A program made the position numbers and the translations under genes. A DNA stretch of 11,793 nucleotides from Caulobacter sp. B11 (GTDB lineage Bacteria > Pseudomonadota > Alphaproteobacteria > Caulobacterales > Caulobacteraceae), in contig NZ_PEGG01000042.1 of assembly GCF_002737765.1 (NCBI RefSeq), positions 1-11,793 of the forward strand. The letters are read 5' to 3'. Positions 1 through 6,546 of the stretch are shown piece after piece; position 1 is the first letter of the stretch; each line of letters opens with the position of its first letter. The notes beneath the pieces are model-generated. The model ran no database searches and was not told the DNA's origin. It saw only the letters and a list, made by a program, of their open reading frames with translations.

Positions 1-1163
1 ACGTCCAGTTCGGCGAGGGCGGGGCGGGCACCTTCTCGGACGGCAAGCTCTACAGCCAGATCAAGGATCCGCGCCATCTGGGCCGCAAGGTGCTGGAGGA
101 GTTCGTCAAGGCCGGGGCCCCCGAGGAGATCCTGACCGAGGCCCATCCCCATATCGGCACCTTCCGGCTGGTGACGCATGGTCGAGCATATGCGCCAGAC
201 CATCGAGGCCCTGGCGGCGAGTATCGCTGGCAGCACCGGGTCGACGGCCTCGACATCGAGACCGCCGCCGACGGCTCTCGCAAGATCCGGGGCCTGAACC
301 TGTCGAACGGCGACTATCTGGCGGCCGACCATGTGGTGCTGGCCGTCGGCCACAGCGCCCGCGACACCTTCCAGATGCTGCATGACCTGGGCGTTCATAT
401 CGAGGCCAAGCCGTTCTCGATCGGGGTGCGGATCGAGCATCCGCAGTCGTGGATGGACAAGGCCCGTTTCGGCACCCATGCGGGCCATCCCGACCTCGGC
501 GCCGCCGACTACAGCCTGTCGCACCACTGCGCCAACGGCCGCACGGTCTACAGTTTCTGCATGTGCCCGGGCGGCACGGTGGTGGCGGCGACCTCCGAGC
601 CCGGCCGGGTGGTGACCAACGGCATGAGCCAGTATTCGCGCAATGAGCGGAACGCCAATTCCGGCTTCGTGGTCGGCATCGACCCGGCCCGCGACTATCC
701 GGGCCACCCCCTGGCCGGGATCGAATTCCAGCGCCAGTGGGAGAGCCTGGCCTATGTCGCCGGCGGCTCGACCTATGCCGCCCCGGCCCAGACGGTCGGC
801 GACTTCATGGCCGGCCGGCCCTCGACCCAGCTGGGCGAGGTGGCCCCGTCCTACAAGCCGGGCGTGACCATGACCGACCTGTCGGCCTGCCTGCCGGCCT
901 TCGCCGTCGAGGCCATGCGCGAGGCCCTGCCGGTGTTTGGCCGTCAGATCGCGGGCTATGACCATCCCGACGTGCTGCTGACCGGGGTCGAGACCCGCAC
1001 TTCCTCGCCGGTGCGCATCACCCGCGGGGCGGACTACCAGAGCCTCAATGTCGCCGGCCTGTTCCCGGCCGGCGAGGGCGCGGGCTATGCCGGCGGCATC
1101 CTCTCGGCGGCGGTGGACGGCATCAAGGTCGCCGAGGCCGTGGCGGCGGATTATCTGGGGTAG
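1..1163 (+). CDS. FAD-dependent dehydrogenase, COG2509 type (5' end missing)
   Basis: This is the C-terminal ~387 residues of a flavoprotein oxidoreductase; frame 3 is open from the window edge, so the start and the N-terminal dinucleotide-binding GxGxxG lie upstream. Visible family marks are FGEGGAGTFSDGKL near the left edge, a second FAD-contact stretch VVLAVGHSARDTF, the block YSFCMCPGGTVVAATSEPG followed by MSQYSRNERNANSGFVVGI, the ETRTSSPVRITR stretch, and the C-terminal FAD-binding motif GLFPAGEGAGYAGGILSAAVDGIKVAEA. These match the uncharacterised FAD-dependent dehydrogenases of COG2509; the substrate is unknown. About 12 codons (176-213) are read in the wrong frame: the +1 frame there gives MVEHMRQTIEAL, the expected family sequence, so an extra base near 176 and a missing G near 213 compensate each other. 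The 3' end overlaps the convergent patatin gene by 13 bp. Family call is firm; function is not. Confidence 0.9.
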   Translation, partial: VQFGEGGAGTFSDGKLYSQIKDPRHLGRKVLEEFVKAGAPEEILTEAHPHIGTFRLVTHGRAYAPDHRGPGGEYRWQHRVDGLDIETAADGSRKIRGLNLSNGDYLAADHVVLAVGHSARDTFQMLHDLGVHIEAKPFSIGVRIEHPQSWMDKARFGTHAGHPDLGAADYSLSHHCANGRTVYSFCMCPGGTVVAATSEPGRVVTNGMSQYSRNERNANSGFVVGIDPARDYPGHPLAGIEFQRQWESLAYVAGGSTYAAPAQTVGDFMAGRPSTQLGEVAPSYKPGVTMTDLSACLPAFAVEAMREALPVFGRQIAGYDHPDVLLTGVETRTSSPVRITRGADYQSLNVAGLFPAGEGAGYAGGILSAAVDGIKVAEAVAADYLG

Positions 1164-2339
1164 GGAGGGCTCGACCCCTGGGTCGCGGCCGCCGGCTCCA
1201 CCGGGATGTCCGGCGTCCGCCAGGCGCTGCCCGCCACCATGCTGTCATAGCCCAGGCGAAACAGCGCCTGGCGATTGTCGGCCGTGAAGTCCAGGCCCGA
1301 GGTGTCGACCGCGGCGTCGTCGGGGATGGCCGCGAACTGCAACTGGCCGCCGCTACGACGGGAAAAGGCGGCGCTGGCGGCCAGGTGGGTGCGCATCAGG
1401 GCCTGACTCATCGTTTCCCAGGCCCGGCTGATGATCGACAGGGTGCCGCCCCGGGTGAAGGCGAAGCCGCCGCCGATCTTGCCGTTGACGATCACCCGGA
1501 CATGGCCGGGCCGATCGTCGCCCTTGACCCGCGGGGTCCACAGCATCAACGCCTCGGGGGCGACGAAGAAGGGGATGATCACCCCGCCGTCGACATGCAT
1601 TTCCGACAGCTTGCGGCCCTGACCCTCGACCTCGATCAGGGTGGGCGGAAAGACGCCGGGGATGCTGGCCGAGGCGACCAGCACGTCCTGAAACAGCTTC
1701 AGCGAGGCCGCGTCGCCGCGCGAGGCGATGGCCCCATGTCCCAGATCACCGTCTGCTCGGTATCGAGATTGGTGGTGGCGATCAGCAGCCGCCGGCCCTT
1801 GGCGTGCTCGATGGCGGACGGCGTAGAGCAGCGGCGGATCGACATATCGCGCCACCAGGGCGCGCAGGGCCTCGGTGTTGTAGAAGCCCGGCCGGAACAG
1901 GATGTCCAGGCCGCGGCGCTTGAGGATCTTGCCGGCCTGCTCGCCGGTATAGGCCTGGGTCAGGCGCTTGTCCCAGTCGGGGCCGAGGAAGGCGAAGGCG
2001 CGGTCAGGGCCCCGGTGCTGACTCCGGTGACGACGTCGAATTCGGGCCGGTCGCCGGCCTTGGTCCAGCCGACGATCAGGCCGGCCCCGTAGGCGCCATT
2101 GGCCCCGCCGCCGGAAATGGCCAGCATCTCGAAGGCCTTGCCGGGGTCTCGCGCGCCCGGGCGGCCTCGACGAAGCGAAATCCGACGGCGGCGTCGCTGG
2201 CGTTGAAGCGGATCTCGGCCATGCCCTGGGGCGCGGCGCCGGTGATCTCGGTGGCGGTGAAGGGGGTGCGGGGCAACGAGCCGCAGGCGGCCAGGGTCAG
2301 GCTGGCCAGCAGGACGATCAGGAGCCGTGCCGTGCGCAT
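1151..2339 (-). pseudogene. Patatin-like phospholipase lipoprotein, frameshifted
   Basis: Minus-strand gene starting at ATG 2339, with a lipoprotein signal (MRTARLLIVLLASLTLAAC, lipobox LAAC, Cys19), so the product is likely a membrane-anchored periplasmic serine acyl hydrolase. Patatin marks are the oxyanion loop SGGGANGAYGAG (~76-87), the nucleophile elbow GVSTG (Ser108 in the repaired protein) and the dyad DGG in MHVDGGVIIPF (Asp251). The frame breaks near 2147 (missing base before the DPGKAFEML stretch), near 1998 (missing base after GALTAP), and between ~1817 and ~1734, where an extra base and a missing C/G compensate. In that last stretch the alternate frame reads LLIATTNLDTEQTVIWDMG, typical of the family. 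Three deletions plus one insertion restore exactly 396 codons plus stop (1191 nt). All catalytic residues survive and codon use is normal, so I infer sequence error rather than decay. The fragments appear as separate ORFs at 2076-2339, 1960-2412 and 1151-1855. The csp terminator lies just upstream. Confidence 0.85.
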
Positions 2340-2410
2340 GCCGTTCGATCCCAGTCTGTGCGGATGCCGGGACTATAGATCGCCGACCCAAACGCAAGAA
2401 GCCCGCACGC

Positions 2411-2435
2411 AAAAAGGCCGGCGCGAACGCCGGCC
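2411..2435 (-). terminator. Intrinsic terminator of the cold-shock gene
   Basis: A perfect 8-bp stem GGCCGGCG / CGCCGGCC (2416-2423 with 2428-2435) and a 4-nt loop are followed on the minus strand by five U (AAAAA at 2411-2415 on the plus strand). It lies 46 nt beyond the csp stop and upstream of the patatin start, so it should separate the two minus-strand transcripts. There is no T-run on the plus side, so it works in one direction only. Confidence 0.85.
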
Positions 2436-2481
2436 TCAGGGAAGCTTGTGAAGGCCCCGGCGCACCGGGACCTTGCTTTGA

Positions 2482-2688
2482 TTAAGCTTGCAGGTTGCTG
2501 GCGGCCATCTTGCCGCTGCGGCGATCCTGCTCGAGTTCGTAGGTGATCTTCTGACCTTCATCCAGGCCGCGCAGACCGGCGCGTTCAACCGCCGAAATGT
2601 GCACGAAGACGTCAGCGCCGCCGTCGTCAGGTTGGATGAAGCCGAAGCCCTTGGTGCCGTTGAACCATTTCACGGTGCCGGTAGCCAT
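2482..2688 (-). CDS. Cold-shock protein, single CSD domain
   Basis: 68-residue CspA-family protein that binds single-stranded RNA and DNA and acts as an RNA chaperone or antiterminator in the cytoplasm. The whole protein is one cold-shock OB fold: [18 protein letters not shown] carries RNP1 (KGFGFI), and DVFVHIS is RNP2, followed by the usual acidic and basic C-terminal half. The frame stays open upstream, but ATG 2688 is chosen because [10 protein letters not shown] is the family start and AAGGA (plus strand 2698-2702) sits 9 nt before it. It has its own terminator (2411-2435) and a long leader, as is common for csp genes. Which Caulobacter-type csp paralogue it is cannot be told from the sequence alone. 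Confidence 0.95.
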   Translation of the reverse strand: MATGTVKWFNGTKGFGFIQPDDGGADVFVHISAVERAGLRGLDEGQKITYELEQDRRSGKMAASNLQA

Positions 2689-2702
2689 AGTTCGTAGTCC
2701 TT

Positions 2703-2740
2703 GTCGTCGAGATTCGTCGCAGGAGAGTTCCGCGCGACGA
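2703..2740 (-). promoter_or_regulatory. Possible alternative hairpins in csp leader
   Basis: On the minus strand TCGTCGC (plus 2734-2740) can pair perfectly with GCGACGA (plus 2714-2720) across a 13-nt loop. Its TCGTCG core can instead pair with a second copy, CGACGA (within plus 2703-2709), which directly abuts the AAGGA ribosome-binding site. The two pairings exclude each other. Many csp leaders are temperature-responsive, but a switching role here is inference. A GANTC (CcrM-type) site, GATTC 2711-2715, lies inside. Confidence 0.3.
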
Positions 2741-2792
2741 TCAATGTCGTTGGGGATCGGTAGGCGCGTCCGGCGCGCTCCGTAGAGCACAT

Positions 2793-2818
2793 GGAATAGC
2801 AGGCCGAACGTCAGCGAA
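2793..2818 (-). promoter_or_regulatory. Candidate csp promoter
   Basis: Minus-strand GCTATTCC (plus 2793-2800) resembles the Caulobacter -10 GCTANAWC, with TTCGCTG (plus 2812-2818) 11 nt upstream as a weak -35 (TTGACGS). It would give a leader of roughly 95-100 nt. The match is partial; nothing else convincing is seen in the 2689-2986 divergent intergenic region apart from the leader hairpins. Confidence 0.3.
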
Positions 2819-2986
2819 ATCGATACTGCATGTTGGTCAGGAAAAACTTCGCGCGGCAAGCGATTTCATCAGGGAGGCGTTTTTCGGCCCCGCAGCCAAA
2901 TGAGTTTGGACCCCAAGCGACGCCACGGACGTTGTTAGGGTCTGTCGTGGACCGTTCCGGTTTGCGCGAGCCGTCCGGAGCCTGCC

Positions 2987-3256
2987 ATGACCTCGACCCC
3001 CGAAGCCGCGCCCCCCGAGACCACCCCGGTTTTGTCCCTGGTCGGCCGTATTCCCCAGATGAAGGACTCCGAGCTGGTGGCCCTGTTGTCCAACGCCCGC
3101 CGCCTCGACATCGTCGGCACGCCCGAGCAGCGCCGGATGAGCGCCACGGTCCTGCCGGCCCTGGAACTGGAAGCCTCGCGCCGCCGCGAGACCAAGCTGA
3201 ACCTCGCGGTCGCCCGCCGCGCCGGCCCCCGCCGCGGTCCATCCGTCGCCGCCTGA
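2987..3256 (+). CDS. Small conserved-looking protein of unknown function (89 aa)
   Basis: 89-residue protein, no recognised domain. A low-complexity Pro/Thr N-terminus (MTSTPEAAPPETTP) precedes a compact, probably helical core (LVGRIPQMKDSELVALLSNARRLDI, then TPEQRRMSATVLPALELEASRRRE) and a basic Arg/Ala tail. There is no signal peptide or membrane segment, so it is likely cytoplasmic. The start is supported by GGAG at 2977-2980, 6 nt before ATG, and codon third positions are strongly G/C. Antisense ORFs over the same stretch (for example 2837-3292, minus) lack a ribosome-binding site and a sensible composition. It is divergent from csp across 298 nt. The DSELVALLSNARRL helix looks like a small interaction motif, but I assign no function. 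Confidence 0.75.
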   Translation: MTSTPEAAPPETTPVLSLVGRIPQMKDSELVALLSNARRLDIVGTPEQRRMSATVLPALELEASRRRETKLNLAVARRAGPRRGPSVAA

Positions 3257-3274
3257 CGCCTTGCCGCCGTCATC

Positions 3275-3293
3275 ATTGCGAGTCATTCTCAAC
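3275..3293 (+). promoter_or_regulatory. Fur-box-like dyad
   Basis: TTGCGAGTCATTCTCAA (3276-3292) is a near-palindrome around C3284. The 7-1-7 halves TGCGAGT and ATTCTCA agree at 5 of 7 positions, and the sequence closely resembles the classical Fur site core (AATGAGAATCATTCTCATT). It sits 25 nt upstream of the ATG of the 58-codon ORF, in promoter position, just after the stop of the preceding gene. GAGTC (3280-3284), a GANTC methylation site, is embedded in the left half. Confidence 0.6.
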
Positions 3294-3317
3294 TAGTGAG
3301 ACGACTCGGAGGCGATG

Positions 3318-3494
3318 ATGGTGGTGCGAACGACGGGGGTCGGCTGGCTGACCCTGATGATGCGGGCCGAGCGGCTGGCCGGCGGCGGCGTCGAGCCGGA
3401 CACCGAATGGCTGCTGCATGGCCCGACCGATCCCGCGGTGGTCCAAACGGCCGACGATGAGCCGCCGTCGATCACCCTGCTGGCGGCGGAGTAG
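3318..3494 (+). CDS. Small protein of unknown function behind Fur-box-like site (58 aa)
   Basis: Short ORF starting MVVRTTGVGWLTLMMRAERL, with middle part EPDTEWLLHGPTDPAVV and ending in ITLLAAE. Coding is supported by very strong G/C bias at third positions and by GGAGG (3308-3312). ATG 3318 (5 nt from GGAGG) is preferred to the tandem ATG at 3315 (2 nt). There is no signal peptide, no Cys/His cluster and no membrane segment. It does not match the small haem-uptake protein HemP, which ends in a Leu-Ile-Leu-Thr-Lys-like tail absent here. The Fur-box-like dyad immediately upstream suggests iron-repressed expression, which is inference. GACTC (3303-3307), another GANTC site, lies between the dyad and the ribosome-binding site. 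Function unknown. Confidence 0.65.
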   Translation: MVVRTTGVGWLTLMMRAERLAGGGVEPDTEWLLHGPTDPAVVQTADDEPPSITLLAAE

Positions 3495-3553
3495 GGCGTG
3501 GCGGCCCGCGCCGCGCGGTTGACGAAGTCCGGGCATGCGGGGATCATTCGCGT

Positions 3554-3855
3554 ATGGCGGATGGCGACCTCACCCTGACGATCGACGCGGCGCTCGCGAA
3601 GCGGCTGAGGTCGCGCGCCGAGGCGCGGGAAAGAGCGTCGAAGCCTTCGCCGCCGAAAGTCTTGATCTGATGTTCGGGGAGAACCGGGGTTTCGACGATA
3701 GCGACGCCCATTGGGATGGGGTTGCGCGGATCGCCGATGAGACCCTGCGCGATGGCGGCATTCCGCTTGAGGATGTCGAGCGCTGGGTCGCCTCCTGGGA
3801 CACCGACCAAGAACGGCCTCCGCCGGAAGCCGCCCGCTTCGGTGCAGCGGGATAG
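3554..3855 (+). pseudogene. Antitoxin-like ribbon-helix-helix protein, frameshifted
   Basis: The first 24 codons (MADGDLTLTIDAALAKRLRSRAEA) are in one frame; the rest (GKSVEAFAAESLDLMFGENRGF to the end) is in the next. Adding one G to the GGG at 3627-3629 joins them into a 100-residue protein of 303 nt. The N-terminus, a short beta strand (DLTLTID) followed by two helices ending in a G-K/R-S turn, is the CopG/ParD-type ribbon-helix-helix DNA-binding layout. The C-terminus (GGIPLEDVERWVASWDTDQERPPPEA) matches the toxin-binding tails of type II antitoxins. Such proteins normally repress their own operon and neutralise a RelE/ParE-family toxin. No intact toxin gene follows; the next gene is uvrC. 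A possible toxin stub follows at 3880-3924. ATG 3554 has only a weak upstream ribosome-binding site; the G-run break looks like the other indels in this half. Confidence 0.65.
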
Positions 3856-3873
3856 GTCCTGAAGTAGACCGCC

Positions 3874-3924
3874 CATGCCGAGCTCGTTGTGATTTCCCGC
3901 GTCTTCCACAGCCTGGAACGTCGC
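3874..3924 (+). pseudogene. Possible C-terminal remnant of a ParE/RelE toxin
   Basis: In the same frame as the end of the antitoxin, after two stops, the sequence reads [17 protein letters not shown] and then stops at 3922-3924. ParE/RelE toxins commonly end in a strand of the form VVIxRVxHxxRD, so this could be a toxin tail left after an internal deletion. At 17 residues it could be chance; there is no N-terminal part. Confidence 0.25.
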
Positions 3925-3951
3925 TGATCGCGGCAGACTCGCCTATAGATC
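3924..3951 (+). promoter_or_regulatory. Putative uvrC promoter with internal GANTC site
   Basis: TATAGATC (3944-3951) matches GCTANAWC at its last six positions, and CTGATCG (3924-3930) matches 4 of 7 of TTGACGS, spacer 13 nt; both fit the Caulobacter housekeeping sigma consensus. GACTC (3936-3940) lies between the elements, the kind of position reported for CcrM/GcrA-controlled promoters. Transcription would start at or next to the GTG codon at 3956, implying a leaderless message. Confidence 0.5.
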
Positions 3952-3955
3952 GGCC

Positions 3956-5834
3956 GTGGATCTCGAAGCTCAAACCTCACTCGTCGGCGCCGCCCTGATC
4001 AAGGACGAGGTCTCGCGCCTGCCCGACAGCCCCGGCGTCTACCGGATGATCGGCGAGAACGACGAGGTTCTCTATGTCGGCAAGGCCAAGAGCCTCAAGA
4101 AGCGGGTGATCCAGTACGCCCAGGGCCGCTTCCACACCAACCGCATCGCCCACATGGTCGACGCCACGCGGGCCATGGTGTTCGTCACCACCCGCACCGA
4201 AGCCGACGCCCTGCTGCTCGAGATCAACCTGATCAAGTCGCTGAAGCCGCGCTTCAACGTGCTGCTGCGCGACGACAAGAGCTTTCCCGAGATCATGATC
4301 CGCCGCGATCACGACGCCCCGCAGCTGCGCAAGCACCGCGGGGCCCACACGATGAAGGGCGACTATTTTGGCCCCTTCGCCAGCGCCTCGGCGGTCAATT
4401 CCACGCTCAACACCCTGCAGAAGGCCTTCCTGCTGCGCTCGTGCAGCGACAGCGTCTACGAGACCCGCTCCCGGCCGTGCATGCTGCACCAGATCAAGCG
4501 CTGCGCCGCGCCCTGCACCGGCCTGATCGCCAAGGACGACTACCAGGCCCTGGTCGACCAGGCCGAGGCGTTCTTGAGAGGCAAGTCCCGCGCGGTGATG
4601 GCCTCGATGGCGCAGCAGATGGAGGCCGCCGCCGAGGACCTGGAGTTCGAGCGCGCCGCCCGCCTGCGTGACCGCATCCGCGCCCTGGCCGCCGTCTCCC
4701 AGGAGAGCCAGATCAATCCCGAGACCGTGGAGGAGGCCGACGTCGTGGCCCTGCACGTCGAGGGCGGCCAGGCCTGCGTGCAGGTGTTCTTCTTCCGGGC
4801 CGGCCAGAACTGGGGCAATCGGGCCTATTTCCCGCGCATCACCGGCGCGGCGGAAGAGGAGGGGGTCAGCGAGGAGGCCCAGGCCATGACCGCCTTCCTC
4901 GGCCAGTTCTATGACGACAAGCCGATCCGCGGCTGATCCTGGCCAATGTCGAACCGGCCGAGTGCGCGCTGCTGGCCGAGGCCTTCGCCCTGAAGAGCGG
5001 CCGCAAGGTCGAGATCAGCGTGCCCAAGCGCGGCGAGAAGGCCGATCTGGTCCAGCACGCCCTGACCAATGCCCGCGAGGCCCTGGGACGGAAGATGGCC
5101 GAGGGTTCGGCCCAGACCAAGCTGCTGACCGGGGTCTGCGAGGCCTTCGGCTGGAGGCCCCGCCCGAGCGGATCGAGGTCTATGACAACAGCCACATCCA
5201 GGGCACCAACGCGGTCGGCGGCATGATCGTGGCCGGGCCGGACGGCTTCATGAAGAGCCAGTACCGAAAATTCAACATCAAGGACACCGAGCTGACCCCC
5301 GGCGACGACTACGGCATGATGAAGGAGGTGCTGCGGCGCCGCTTCGCCCGTCTGGTCAAGGAAGAGGAGGGCGGCGACAGCGGCGCGCGGCCCGACCTGG
5401 TGCTGGTCGACGGCGGCAAGGGCCAACTGGACGCGGCCCTGGAGGTGATGGCCGATCTGGGCGTCGACGACATCGCCATCGTCGGCGTCGCCAAGGGCCC
5501 CGACCGCGACGCCGGGCTGGAGCGGTTCTTCATCGACGGCAAGCCGCCCTTCATGCTCGAGCCGAAATCGCCGGTGCTCTACTACCTGCAGCGCCTGCGC
5601 GACGAGGCCCACCGCTTCGCCATCGGAGCCCACCGCACCCGCCGCTCGATCGCCATGGTCAAGAACCCGCTGGACGAGATCGAAGGCGTCGGTCCCGGCC
5701 GCAAGCGCGCCCTGCTCAACGCCTTTGGCTCGGCCAAGGGCGTCAGCCGGGCCGGGGTCGAGGACCTGATGAAGGTCGACGGCGTCAGCCAGCCCCTGGC
5801 CGAACGCATCCACGCGTTTTTCCGCAAGAGCTGA
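3956..5834 (+). pseudogene. uvrC: UvrABC excinuclease subunit C, split by two single-base deletions
   Basis: UvrC makes the 3' and 5' incisions around a UvrB-marked lesion in nucleotide excision repair. Repaired by one base near 4927 (ATCC to ATCCC) and one near 5151 (GGC to GGGC), the gene encodes 626 residues, normal for the family. Domains in order: GIY-YIG nuclease (SPGVY ~25-29, LYVGKAK ~39-45, probable catalytic Glu89 in LLLEINLIK); four cysteines at 163, 175, 183 and 187, as in the Fe-S/zinc-binding region; UVR domain for UvrB contact (~213-248, [15 protein letters not shown]); RNase H-like nuclease (Asp411 in [10 protein letters not shown], Asp486 in [10 protein letters not shown], His553 in DEAHRFAI); C-terminal helix-hairpin-helix pair ([28 protein letters not shown]). 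Pieces lie at 3956-4936, ~4930-5155 and ~5153-5834. The GTG start is next to the promoter -10, so the message may be leaderless. All key residues are kept, so I infer sequence error; if real, the cell would lack UvrC. Confidence 0.93.
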
Positions 5835-5846
5835 AGGCTGGAAGAT

Positions 5847-5949
5847 CCTCCCCCCGTGGGGGAGGTGTCGGCGAAGCCGACGGAGGGGGAAGTGTTTTTT
5901 CGCCTTCAACCTCCCCCTAGAGCAACGCCCCCCTCCGGCCCTTCGGGCC
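5847..5949. repeat. Hairpin-rich intergenic repeat module
   Basis: After uvrC lie CCTCCCCC-CGT-GGGGGAGG (5847-5865, perfect 8-bp stem), GTCGGC-GAA-GCCGAC (5867-5881, 6-bp stem), AGGGGGA (5884-5890) able to pair with TCCCCCT (5912-5918), and GGCCC-TTC-GGGCC (5937-5949). Such C-rich/G-rich palindromes with a GTCGGCGAAGCCGAC centre are common dispersed intergenic elements in high-GC alphaproteobacteria. TTTTTT (5895-5900) after the second stem might let it act as a uvrC terminator, though spacing from the stem is poor. Confidence 0.6.
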
Positions 5950-6014
5950 ACCTGCCCCTTCAGGGCGAGGATCGCTCTGCCTATATGGGCTTCACAGCTT
6001 CACCAGGATCGCCC

Positions 6015-6524
6015 ATGGCCACCGCCTTTTACGACCTCACCGTTCCCGTGCTCCTGCGCGCCCTGCGCAACCTGTCGGCCATTCTCGAGAAGGGCCGCGT
6101 CCACGCCGAGGCCCAGGGCCTGGCTCCGGACGTCCTGCTGCAGGCCCGCCTGTTCGAGGACATGGCCCCCCTGACCTCGCAGGTTCAGCGGGTCAGCGAC
6201 GCCGCCAAGGGCGCCCTGGTGCGCATCGGCCAGGTGGCCAATGTGGCCATGGACGACACCGAGACCACCTTCGAGCAACTGCAGGCCCGCATCGCCGCCA
6301 CCATCGCCTTCGTCGAGGCCGTGCCGCGCGAGGCCGTCGACGGCCGCGAGGACGCCGAGATCATCCTGCAGATCCCCAATGCCGGCAGCCTGACCTTCAC
6401 CGGCCGCGACTATGTGCTGGGCTTCGTCCTGCCCAACGTCTTCTTCCACGTCACCACCGCCTACGCGATCCTGCGCCACAACGGCGTGCCCCTGGGCAAG
6501 CGCGACTATCTGGGCGGGATCTAA
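6015..6524 (+). CDS. DUF1993 family protein
   Basis: 169-residue protein of the DUF1993 family (cytoplasmic, helical, DinB-like fold suspected; function unknown). Family signatures are the N-terminal YDLTVPVLLRALRNLSAILEKG, the middle LFEDMAPLTSQVQRVSDAAKGA, and the strongly conserved end LPNVFFHVTTAYAILRHNGVPLGKRDYLG. The frame runs further upstream into the intergenic repeat, but ATG 6015 is chosen because AGGA (6004-6007) is 7 nt before it and the family starts with this segment. TATATG (5982-5987) could be the -10. There is no signal peptide. It stands between the repeat module and the GST inverted repeat and looks monocistronic. Confidence 0.9.
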   Translation: MATAFYDLTVPVLLRALRNLSAILEKGRVHAEAQGLAPDVLLQARLFEDMAPLTSQVQRVSDAAKGALVRIGQVANVAMDDTETTFEQLQARIAATIAFVEAVPREAVDGREDAEIILQIPNAGSLTFTGRDYVLGFVLPNVFFHVTTAYAILRHNGVPLGKRDYLGGI

Positions 6525-6546
6525 AAGCGCCGCACCGGTTCCCAAG

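Noticed and set aside
2837..3292. 151-codon minus-strand ORF opposite the 89-aa gene
   Set aside because: No ribosome-binding site and odd Gly/Gln-rich sequence; the plus-strand gene has GGAG at proper spacing and a plausible folded core.
3318..3494. Identifying the Fur-box small ORF as the haem-uptake protein HemP
   Set aside because: Similar size and regulation, but the conserved HemP C-terminal pattern is absent.
3501..3514. GCGGC-CCGC-GCCGC hairpin as a terminator of the 58-aa ORF
   Set aside because: Short stem and no T-run on either strand; common by chance at this GC content.
4920..5160. Programmed frameshifting in uvrC
   Set aside because: Two shifts at unrelated, non-slippery sites without stimulators, and similar breaks in neighbouring genes, make sequence error the simpler reading.
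4866..5951. 361-codon minus-strand ORF across uvrC
   Set aside because: Antisense to well-conserved UvrC nuclease and HhH domains; no family features of its own.
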